NCBI GenBank assembly: GCA_963516005.1
Contig: CAUPYP010000003.1
Coordinates: forward strand, 62,001 to 126,000
DNA length: 64,000 bases
DNA from: CAMUQR01 sp963516005
GTDB taxonomy: Bacteria > Patescibacteriota > Saccharimonadia > Saccharimonadales > Saccharimonadaceae
Direction: 5' to 3'
Shown here: piece by piece, positions 1-7,119 of the stretch
Position numbering within the stretch: the first letter of the stretch is position 1
How the letters are laid out: the number at the start of each line of letters is the position of its first letter
Program-made: the position numbers and the translations under genes
Notes under the pieces: model-generated
Told to the model about the DNA's origin: nothing
The model's input: only the letters and a program-made list of their open reading frames with translations
Database searches by the model: none

Positions 1-744
1 GGCCTGCAAACGATGGAAGAGTTTTTCGGCATATTGACGATCGATTTGACCATGACCTCGTTCGTGGACTAAAATGCCCGACAAAAAACGATTCATAGCT
101 TGCTTGGTGGCGGTTGGTGTCCACTCGTCCGCCTGCCAAGTTGGCAATGTCATTAGGGTACGCAAACCAACTTTGACATTGGTGAGCTTGCAGGTATCAG
201 ATAATGGCAGTTGAAATTGACCGTAGCTTAAATCAATTCGGCTTTGTGAAATAGCGTGGAGTTGGCGATGACCAATGTCAGGTGAACAGCGCCAAATTTG
301 TTGCTGAATGGTGCGTGAATCGCGGCCATAAACCCGAAAATAAAGGGTCGGCTCAATGATATGTGTTAAACCGTCTGGGCGGTTGATTAAGTCAATCGGC
401 TGAGGCAAGACGTGCGCCACGCGTGTGCAACTTGGCACGGCTGGGGCTGGTTTAACTACTGAGGCAGTTTGGGGCTGTTTTGGCTGGGTTGGTTGAGCGG
501 TGGCGACGGCAGTGGCAGGCTGAGAGGTGGTTTGGGCTGGGGCGGTCGGTATAGCCGTCTCGGTTGTTTGACGTGCTAATAGCTGAGTTTGGGCTGGTAG
601 CTCACTGATGGCCTGGACGAGTTGGCTGGTCTTTTGTTGCCAAAGCACGCCGAATAATCCGGCAATAACCATGAGCGATCCGCCAATCATTAGAAAATTT
701 TTTGACATCTGAAAACGAGCAGATGTAAATCCACTTTTAAACAT
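1..744 (-). CDS. Membrane-anchored DUF922-like putative zinc metallopeptidase (3' end cut by window)
   Basis: The gene reads from ATG at 744 and runs off base 1, giving 248 codons. A good Shine-Dalgarno (AAAGGAGAC) precedes the start. Residues 18-35 form one hydrophobic segment (signal anchor), followed by a low-complexity Pro/Thr/Gln/Ala linker to about residue 105. The globular part ends, at the window edge, with the motif VHERGHGQID. The HExxH-like pattern HERGH with this context resembles the DUF922 family, whose members carry HEQGH and are thought to be secreted zinc proteases; the glutamate is present in HE. Two cysteines in the globular part could form a disulfide outside the cell. Substrate unknown. 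The family call is from motif memory, so moderate confidence. Confidence 0.6.
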   Translation of the reverse strand, partial: MFKSGFTSARFQMSKNFLMIGGSLMVIAGLFGVLWQQKTSQLVQAISELPAQTQLLARQTTETAIPTAPAQTTSQPATAVATAQPTQPKQPQTASVVKPAPAVPSCTRVAHVLPQPIDLINRPDGLTHIIEPTLYFRVYGRDSRTIQQQIWRCSPDIGHRQLHAISQSRIDLSYGQFQLPLSDTCKLTNVKVGLRTLMTLPTWQADEWTPTATKQAMNRFLSGILVHERGHGQIDRQYAEKLFHRLQA

Positions 745-792
745 TAAGTCTCCTTTGTTTATAATTCTACAACACTTTTAGAATATTTCTTT

Positions 793-821
793 ATTATAGC
801 ATAAAATAAGATAAAAATCAA
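793..821 (-). promoter_or_regulatory. Promoter of the DUF922-like gene
   Basis: On the minus strand TTGATT is followed by a 17-nt spacer and TATAAT, with TGC just before it (extended -10). It points to the gene starting at 744 and leaves a leader of about 40 nt that carries the Shine-Dalgarno. Confidence 0.6.
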
Positions 822-866
822 TAACCATAACATTTTTTATCAATCAAACTTGCCGATGTGTCTTGC

Positions 867-895
867 TTGCTTTTTAATCTGAAAAATGATAAAAT
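867..895 (+). promoter_or_regulatory. Promoter of rplA
   Basis: TTGCTT, a 17-nt spacer, then TGA-TAAAAT (extended -10). The leader to the ATG at 968 would be about 65 nt, long enough to hold an L1-binding site, but I could not identify one by eye. Confidence 0.55.
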
Positions 896-967
896 CTAGC
901 TATTAAAAATAATTGTTGGCAGAGTTTAGAAAAAACTCGTGATGACCACAGAAAGGATTTTCATCTT

Positions 968-1963
968 ATGACTATGAAAAAAGGTGAGTTGTTAGAACTG
1001 GCAAAAAGCATGAAGCTAGATGTATCTGACAAAAATACGATCGCTGAAATTAACGAAGCGATTAAAAACGCTAAAGAACAAGCTGAAGCAAAAGACGAAG
1101 CAGTAATCGCTGGTCGTGAAGCTAAAGTGGCTAAAGCTGGCAAGCGTAGTGAGAAATCGCTCAAAGAAGCAGAAGAAAAAGCCGAAAAAGAAGCTCGCAA
1201 AGAAGCGGGTGATACTTCTGCTCAAGGTGATGCAGTAGCAACTAAAGAAAAAGGCCCAGCTCCAAAAACTCGTTCACTACTGGAACGCCGAAGTAAAAAA
1301 TACCAAGTAGCTTACGCTAAAATCGACAAAACTAAGGTTTATAGCTTAGATGAAGCTACTAAATTAGCGATTGAGACTAACCCAAGCAAATTCGACGCTA
1401 GTGTTGAAGTTCACGCTCGTTTAGGTGTTGATCCACGTCAAGCTGACCAAAATATTCGTGCGACCGTTAGCTTGCCTCACGGAACTGGTAAAAAAATCGC
1501 CGTTGCGGTCTTCGCGCCAAAAACCGAACACGACAAAGCCGCCAAAGCTGGTGCTGACATTGTCGCTGATGAAGAGTTCTTGCAACAGCTCGACAAAGGT
1601 GTGTTAAACTTCGATATTTTAATCACCACTCCGGCTTATATGCCAAAACTTGGTAAATACGCTCGTACTCTTGGCCCACGCGGTTTGATGCCAAATCCAA
1701 AGAGCGGTACGATTGCAACCGACGTTGCAAAAGCTACCACTGAAGCTAAAGCTGGTAAAGTTGAATACCGTGTTGACAAGCAAGCGATTGTTCACTTGTC
1801 AGTTGGTAAAGTATCATTCGGTGCTGACAAAATCGCTGAAAACGTCAAAGCTTTCTTCGACAGCTTGCAGGCGCACAAACCAGCTAGCCTCAAAGGCGCT
1901 TACATCCAATCAGTTTTCATTGCTACCTCACAAGGTCCAAGCATTAAAGTCGATTTGAACTAA
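968..1963 (+). CDS. rplA: Ribosomal protein L1 (uL1) with SAP/Rho_N-like N-terminal extension
   Basis: Large-subunit protein of the L1 stalk, binding 23S rRNA near the E site. The core, about residues 100-331, carries L1 hallmarks: VEVHARLGVDPRQADQNIR, LPHGTGK, and the segment around TLGPRGLMPNPKSGT. At 331 residues it is about 100 longer than the usual 230. The extra N-terminus has two parts: residues 3-35, which look like a SAP/HeH/Rho_N-type helix-extended loop-helix (KKGELLELAKSMKLDVSDK), and a very charged Lys/Glu/Ala helix to about residue 95. The start at 968 follows GAAAGGA; ATG 974 is possible. The gene stands alone without rplK next to it. L1 identity is certain; the extension's fold and role are inference. 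Confidence 0.95.
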   Translation: MTMKKGELLELAKSMKLDVSDKNTIAEINEAIKNAKEQAEAKDEAVIAGREAKVAKAGKRSEKSLKEAEEKAEKEARKEAGDTSAQGDAVATKEKGPAPKTRSLLERRSKKYQVAYAKIDKTKVYSLDEATKLAIETNPSKFDASVEVHARLGVDPRQADQNIRATVSLPHGTGKKIAVAVFAPKTEHDKAAKAGADIVADEEFLQQLDKGVLNFDILITTPAYMPKLGKYARTLGPRGLMPNPKSGTIATDVAKATTEAKAGKVEYRVDKQAIVHLSVGKVSFGADKIAENVKAFFDSLQAHKPASLKGAYIQSVFIATSQGPSIKVDLN

Positions 1964-1980
1964 AAACTCTTATTTTTATA

Positions 1981-2022
1981 AAAATCCCGCCCTGGATAAT
2001 GATAATCTACGGCGGGATTTTC
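1981..2022. terminator. Bidirectional-looking terminator after rplA
   Basis: An 11-bp perfect stem, AAAATCCCGCC (1981-1991) with GGCGGGATTTT (2011-2021), has A-rich and T-rich flanks on the two sides. Confidence 0.85.
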
Positions 2023-2120
2023 TTTGGTTTAAAAAACCGAGTGGGGCGGTTTGCGCTGGTTGCTGTTATCTGTTAAAATAATCTCATAATTAAAATAAGC
2101 TAATGAGTATAAGGAGTAAT

Positions 2121-2651
2121 ATGGCAGATTTTAATCAGATTTTGACCCCTGGTGATTATCAGAATGGTTTGATTAATATGGTAGTGGAGATTCCAACTGG
2201 TTCATGCCACAAAATTGAATGGGATCGCAAAGTCGGTGCGATGAAACTTGACCGTGTCGAGCCAGAGATTTTTGCAAAACCAACTAATTATGGTTTTATC
2301 CCTCAAACCCTCGATGAAGATGGTGATGAACTCGATGTACTGTTGGTGACCGATAAACCACTGACGACTGGGATTTATCTCGAGGCGCGGATTATCGGCG
2401 TGATGAAATTTGTTGATGATGGTGAAGTTGATGACAAGGTGGTAGCCGTTCCAGCTGATGATCGCAATAATGGTGACGCGATTAAAACTTTGGCAGATTT
2501 GCCACAACAGTTAATTAAACAAATTGAATTCCACTTCAATAATTACAAAGCATTGAAAAAACCTGGTTCAACCAAAGTTGAATCTTGGGGCGATATTGAA
2601 GAAGCAAAAGTTGTGATTAAAGATGCTATTGACCGTTGGAATAATCGCTAA
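2121..2651 (+). CDS. ppa: Inorganic pyrophosphatase, family I
   Basis: Soluble Mg-dependent enzyme that hydrolyses PPi to two phosphates, pulling nucleic-acid and other PPi-releasing reactions forward. The sequence has the family I core: EIPTGSCHKIEWD, a metal-site stretch DEDGDELDVLLVTDKP, and VDDKVVAVPADDR. At 176 residues it is of normal bacterial length. An upstream in-frame ATG at 2103 exists, but ATG 2121 is preferred because AAGGAG lies 4 nt before it and MADFNQ matches the usual family beginning better. An extended -10 (TGT-TAAAAT, 2071-2079) lies about 40 nt upstream. A terminator follows, so it is probably a single-gene unit. Confidence 0.93.
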   Translation: MADFNQILTPGDYQNGLINMVVEIPTGSCHKIEWDRKVGAMKLDRVEPEIFAKPTNYGFIPQTLDEDGDELDVLLVTDKPLTTGIYLEARIIGVMKFVDDGEVDDKVVAVPADDRNNGDAIKTLADLPQQLIKQIEFHFNNYKALKKPGSTKVESWGDIEEAKVVIKDAIDRWNNR

Positions 2652-2667
2652 TTTTGTAACCTGAAGT

Positions 2668-2703
2668 AAAAACCTCTGGGCCGGAATGGCTCAGGGGTTT
2701 TAA
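2668..2703 (+). terminator. Terminator after ppa
   Basis: The stem AAAACCTCTG with CAGGGGTTTT (one G-T wobble) encloses a short GC-rich loop and ends in a T run. Confidence 0.75.
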
Positions 2704-2786
2704 GTTGGGCATTTTTTAAAAAGGTTTGAGTCGTAATGCTGTTTATGTTAAAATTAAATATAATAAGAATCTAAAATAGGAATAAA

Positions 2787-5700
2787 ATGCGAAGGAATAA
2801 GAAAATCATTATTCCAGCGGCAGTTATCGCTGGGACGGCAGTGGGTGGTGGCCTACACCTGTTCAATATTAATCGGCCAATTACGAACGAGCCATATGGC
2901 GTAATGGCCTATACTTCACCGGTCAATACTCAAGATCCAGCTACAGCGCCGGAGGGATATGTAATCAATTTCCCAGATGTTAATTTGAAGCGCGCCCTTA
3001 ATCCAATTATTGCAGCAGCGATGAATGAACAACGCCGACAGCAGGGTTTGCCGCAAAATGTGGTACGCACACCGGATCAGACTATTACCGCTGGTGATAT
3101 GAAAGCGCCAGTTAACATGTATGGTCCATGGGCATTGAACACTAAAGGCATTACTAATATCGAAGGCTTGCAATTCTTAGTAAACGCAACGCGCATTGAT
3201 ATGGTTAATAACCAAGTGACGAACTTTGCACCGCTACGCGATCTTGACAAGCTCGAAGAGCTTAACATCGGTCAAAACCCGATGACTGATTTAACACCAA
3301 TCGCCTCAATTCCTAATTTGAAAAAACTCTCTCTTGATCGTTCGCCAAACGTAACTGATATTTCACCACTAGCTCATGCTTCGAAGTTAGTAGAGCTTCG
3401 CATGGCGCTCACAAAAGTGTCGAATTTGACGCCAGTTTCTCAGATGGCTAATCTGGAACAGGTACATTTTAATAACACCCTGTCTCCAACGAAGTTAGAT
3501 CTAACACCGTTAGCAACTGCTCCTAAGTTATCGTTAATTAACGCTAATGCTTGTAAATTGACCGGTGCAGATTTTGCAGTATTAAAAGATGCTCCCGCTC
3601 TAGAGACTCTGATGACGGCTGGTAATAACGTTCTTAATATGAATGATATGCTGAAAGAGGGATTTGTAAATTTACAGCGTTCGTCGACCTTTAGTGATCA
3701 ATTACATTCAATCAATACTGATGCTAATCCGTTGTTTGAAAACCCAGTGCGTGGTGTGAATAATGAAATAATTCCCGTGACAGAAACTGCCAATGTTAAA
3801 AATGCTAATGCTGACGGTAGCTTAAATCCGAATGGTACTCACATTAAGCTAATTAACTTGTATGGTAGAAATAGAGTTGATATTCGCTGGGGAAGAGAGT
3901 TCACTAAAGGACAGGTTACAAATCGTCCATTTTCTGGTACATTGACAGTGAATTATAACTTGCCACAAGACATAATTAAACCAACTATTACTCCAAGTAA
4001 CCCAGAAAAACTGGTCTCGCGCAAAGGTCGAGCAATTGATCTTGATGCTGGGATGAGTGCTGCTGACAATCCAAGCGGTTCCGGCTTGCATAGTTTTACG
4101 CACGATGCTGTGGCGAAAGGTTTGGATGTAACTAATCCAGCTAAGGGTGAATATCAAATCGTTTACACTGCAACTGATAATCACGACAATATCAATACGG
4201 CTACTCGTCAGGTAGAAATTACTGATGCTGATGATTTACAAGCTATCGTAAACGGTGTTACAGAAGATGCCTTAAAGGGTTACACTGCATTAACTAAAGA
4301 ACGGGTATTGGCGAAGAAATCTGCTGCCGAGGCAATTATTGCTAAAAATGATGCCACGCAAGCTCAAATTGACCAAGCGTTAGATGATCTCAATCAAGCA
4401 ATTCGCAAGCTAGAAGTCGATACTCGCAAGCTAGTAGCAGCGGCGACTAATCGATACAACGCTCAGCCTGATTATGTCCAGCAAGATCCAGGCGTTCAGG
4501 CTGCTTTGGCAGAGGCTAATCGCGTATTGAATGATCCTGCGAAAACTCCTGAAACTGTTGATCGGGCGGCTCGAGATTTAATTAAGGCTATCGAAGACGC
4601 AAATAAAGCCGAAACTGAACGTCAAAAAGCCGCATCTGATGCACTTGATACAATTAAGGGTGACGACAAAAAAGCAGCACGTACTCCAAGTGCAATTCAA
4701 GACGTTAAAGATAAAATTAACGCTATCAAAGACGGCCAAAAACGCAACGCTCTTTTGCGCCAATTCCAACCAGTTGAGGACGCTTATAATGCTAAAAAAG
4801 ATGAATTAAATCAACTTCTTGATCGTGCTAAAAATCCAGCAACGACTGATGGTGCTAGCCCTGCAACTGTAGCACAACTCCAAAACGCCATTCAATCAGC
4901 TGACGCTGTCAAGGCTAACGCCAACGCGTCGCAGGAAATGATTGAGACGGCGCTCAATGCTTTGCAAACTGCTATTAACGGTTTGCGCACGGATAAAACA
5001 GCCCTCCAAACATTAATCAACTCTGTACCAAGCGAGCCAGACTATGTCAAAAACGATCCTGAAGTAGTTGCCAAAAAAGCTGAAGCTGATCGCATTATGG
5101 CTCTTGAAAATCCAACTAAAGCACAAGTAGCTCAGGCGGTTCAAGATTTAAATAATGCAATTCAGTCAGTGCGTAGAGCTGAACAAGATCGTCAAACAGT
5201 TACTGAAGAGGTCGTTGTCAAAGCTGAAACCGACAAAACCGTTTACGTCTTTGACCAAGCTGAAGCTAAAATCAACGAAATTAAAGATCCTGTGAAAAAA
5301 GCACAACTAACAGGTCGTCTCCAGACTGCTAAACAGGTTTATGATAATACTAAAAATAATTTGCAAAATGCAATTGCCAATGCCGAAAATCCAGTTACGA
5401 CTGATGGTATGACTACCGCGTCAGTGGCTCGATTGCAACAAGCCTTGAACCAGGCTAAACAGGCGATGGCTGAAAAAACTCCACAGCAGACTATAGAAGT
5501 TGCACTCAATGCCTTAAATCAAGCTATTACTCAATTAGAAGTTGACGAAACTGCACTTGATCAGGCTATTGCCGAGCATAATGACCAGCCGGATTATATT
5601 AAGAATGACCCAGCGGTCCAAGCTGCTAAAACCGAAGCTGATCGGGTTAAGGCTTTGCCGTCAGCCACTAAACCACAAATTCAGCAAGCGACATCTGGTC

Positions 5701-6632
5701 TAAAAAATGCTATTCGTACCGCTAAGCAAGCTGAAGTTGCTAAGCAAAACCAGGCTGAACAAGAATTAGCTCAAACAACTGCTGATTTATCACCAGCATC
5801 AATCACCGCTTCTCAGAACAAAATTAATGCTGTTCAGGATCCAGCTAAAAAAGCTGAGCTACAAGCTAAGCTTGATGGTTTGAAACAAAAATTAGCTGAT
5901 CAAAAACAAGCCTTACGTGATTTAATCTCGAAGGCGCAGGATCCAGCGACTATTGATGGCATGACAACTGAGACTAAGAATGCGTTATTAGCTAAAATTA
6001 ACGATGTGATTCCAACTCGTGATGCAACTCAGGCTGGTTCAAATCAAATTTTAAGTGCAACTACCGCTCTACAACAGGCGATTGATGCACTACGTGCTGA
6101 TAAATCTGCTCTAGTGACGGCCTTAAATACGGCTGATGCGGAACCTGCCTATCTTAAAGGTAAGACTGGCTTCCGTCGTACGCTTGATGGTGGTCGAGCA
6201 ATCAATAATAATCCAAATCCGACTGTTGCTGAAGTTCGTGCTGCTGTGTTAGCTTTGCAAAACGCTAAACCAGAAGCTGTCTTGCAAGAAAATCAAGCTC
6301 AGCAAGCAATGGATAGCGCTCTGGTAGCGGCGCAACGAGAGATTGATCGTTTACCAAGTTTAGCTAATGATCAATTGTTCAATATCGATCTTGCTAATTT
6401 GGAGCGTTTAATTAACCAAGTTGATGAGCCAGCGAAAAAAGCCCAATTCCAAGCTACTCTTGCTACAATTAAAACGGCTTACAATAAGCGCAAGGCTGAA
6501 GTTGAGGCTAAATATCCAAAATCACCAAACACTGGCTATCAAAAACAAGCTAAAACTGGTCTGCTAGCAGCGCTAATTAGCTTGCCAGTTACAGTGATTG
6601 CAGTAGCAGTGAAGAAACTGAAGCGTCAATAA
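2787..6632 (+). CDS. Internalin-like LRR / FIVAR-repeat cell-wall-anchored surface protein
   Basis: A 1281-residue exported protein. Residues 7-26 are a hydrophobic export signal after a basic start. About residues 117-290 form leucine-rich repeats of internalin type (ITNIEGLQFL, VTNFAPLRDLDKLEELNIGQN, NLKKLSLD, VTDISPLA). Residues 395-480 look like an Ig/HYR-like domain (GEYQIVYTATDNHDN). From about 481 to 1245 there are tandem FIVAR-like helical modules with a period near 170 residues; the phrase PDYVKNDP or PDYIKNDP recurs, as do ATTDG and GMT. The C-terminus has SPNTG, a hydrophobic helix and KKLKRQ, a sortase-type signal whose motif departs from LPxTG. The promoter is TGT-TAAAAT at 2746-2754. 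Probable adhesin toward a host bacterium or surface; the ligand is unknown. Confidence 0.85.
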   Translation: MRRNKKIIIPAAVIAGTAVGGGLHLFNINRPITNEPYGVMAYTSPVNTQDPATAPEGYVINFPDVNLKRALNPIIAAAMNEQRRQQGLPQNVVRTPDQTITAGDMKAPVNMYGPWALNTKGITNIEGLQFLVNATRIDMVNNQVTNFAPLRDLDKLEELNIGQNPMTDLTPIASIPNLKKLSLDRSPNVTDISPLAHASKLVELRMALTKVSNLTPVSQMANLEQVHFNNTLSPTKLDLTPLATAPKLSLINANACKLTGADFAVLKDAPALETLMTAGNNVLNMNDMLKEGFVNLQRSSTFSDQLHSINTDANPLFENPVRGVNNEIIPVTETANVKNANADGSLNPNGTHIKLINLYGRNRVDIRWGREFTKGQVTNRPFSGTLTVNYNLPQDIIKPTITPSNPEKLVSRKGRAIDLDAGMSAADNPSGSGLHSFTHDAVAKGLDVTNPAKGEYQIVYTATDNHDNINTATRQVEITDADDLQAIVNGVTEDALKGYTALTKERVLAKKSAAEAIIAKNDATQAQIDQALDDLNQAIRKLEVDTRKLVAAATNRYNAQPDYVQQDPGVQAALAEANRVLNDPAKTPETVDRAARDLIKAIEDANKAETERQKAASDALDTIKGDDKKAARTPSAIQDVKDKINAIKDGQKRNALLRQFQPVEDAYNAKKDELNQLLDRAKNPATTDGASPATVAQLQNAIQSADAVKANANASQEMIETALNALQTAINGLRTDKTALQTLINSVPSEPDYVKNDPEVVAKKAEADRIMALENPTKAQVAQAVQDLNNAIQSVRRAEQDRQTVTEEVVVKAETDKTVYVFDQAEAKINEIKDPVKKAQLTGRLQTAKQVYDNTKNNLQNAIANAENPVTTDGMTTASVARLQQALNQAKQAMAEKTPQQTIEVALNALNQAITQLEVDETALDQAIAEHNDQPDYIKNDPAVQAAKTEADRVKALPSATKPQIQQATSGLKNAIRTAKQAEVAKQNQAEQELAQTTADLSPASITASQNKINAVQDPAKKAELQAKLDGLKQKLADQKQALRDLISKAQDPATIDGMTTETKNALLAKINDVIPTRDATQAGSNQILSATTALQQAIDALRADKSALVTALNTADAEPAYLKGKTGFRRTLDGGRAINNNPNPTVAEVRAAVLALQNAKPEAVLQENQAQQAMDSALVAAQREIDRLPSLANDQLFNIDLANLERLINQVDEPAKKAQFQATLATIKTAYNKRKAEVEAKYPKSPNTGYQKQAKTGLLAALISLPVTVIAVAVKKLKRQ

Positions 6633-6658
6633 TCTCATCATTGGTCTACGACATATCC

Positions 6659-6697
6659 TAAAAACCCATCTAGGTAAGTTGCCTGGATGGGTTTTTG
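6659..6697 (+). terminator. Terminator after the LRR surface protein
   Basis: AAAAACCCATCTAGG pairs with CCTGGATGGGTTTTT across a short loop, then a T run. Confidence 0.85.
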
Positions 6698-6726
6698 CTT
6701 ATATGCTAGCGACTAGGCGCGGGATT

Positions 6727-6735
6727 TGTTATAAT
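6727..6735 (+). promoter_or_regulatory. Extended -10 placed for a leaderless transcript
   Basis: TGT-TATAAT ends 6 nt before the ATG at 6742, so the expected transcription start falls on or beside the start codon. No Shine-Dalgarno is present. Confidence 0.6.
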
Positions 6736-6741
6736 AAGCTT

Positions 6742-7119
6742 ATGCTATTTGTCGATTTTATTAGCTGGTGGTATGCTGATGGTCTCAAGGGCTTTATACA
6801 ACGCCTGGGACTACAGTTAGCGAAAATCACCGATTTCTTCTCAGTAGGATTATTGATTAAGACATTGTTTACACCGTTTCGGTTGATTGATGCGTATTCG
6901 GCTGGCGGACAATCACTCGATGATAAAATTCGTGCCGGTCTTGATAAACTAATTGCTCGTTTTATCGGTGGTTTAATTCGTTCAACGGTTCTGCTTTTTG
7001 CAATTATTGTGATTTTTACAACGATTGTAATTGATATATTAAAAATTATTTTATGGCTGATGGCACCCTCACTGCCGATTATTGGGGCGGTCTTACTGGC
7101 TATGGGAGTGACGCTATGA
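6742..7119 (+). CDS. Small membrane protein, function unknown
   Basis: 125 residues if read from ATG 6742, which is supported by the -10 box just upstream; a longer in-frame reading from 6679 would begin inside the preceding terminator and is unlikely. Amphipathic N-terminus (LFVDFISWWYADGLKGF), then a basic stretch and two strongly hydrophobic helices near residues 75-97 and 102-124. The N-terminal wording resembles small conserved Saccharibacteria membrane proteins, but I do not recognise a named family. It overlaps the next gene by 4 nt (ATGA), implying translational coupling and a shared job with the membrane-anchored AAA+ protein. Confidence 0.7.
   Translation: MLFVDFISWWYADGLKGFIQRLGLQLAKITDFFSVGLLIKTLFTPFRLIDAYSAGGQSLDDKIRAGLDKLIARFIGGLIRSTVLLFAIIVIFTTIVIDILKIILWLMAPSLPIIGAVLLAMGVTL

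Noticed and set aside
961..1225. Two minus-strand ORFs opposite the L1 N-terminal extension
   Set aside because: Shadows created by the Lys/Glu/Ala-rich codons of rplA; no promoter or ribosome site.
7053..7115. Longer N-terminus for the Clp-like ATPase from 7053
   Set aside because: The extra residues lie wholly within the end of the upstream gene; ATGA overlap at 7116 gives a simpler coupled start.
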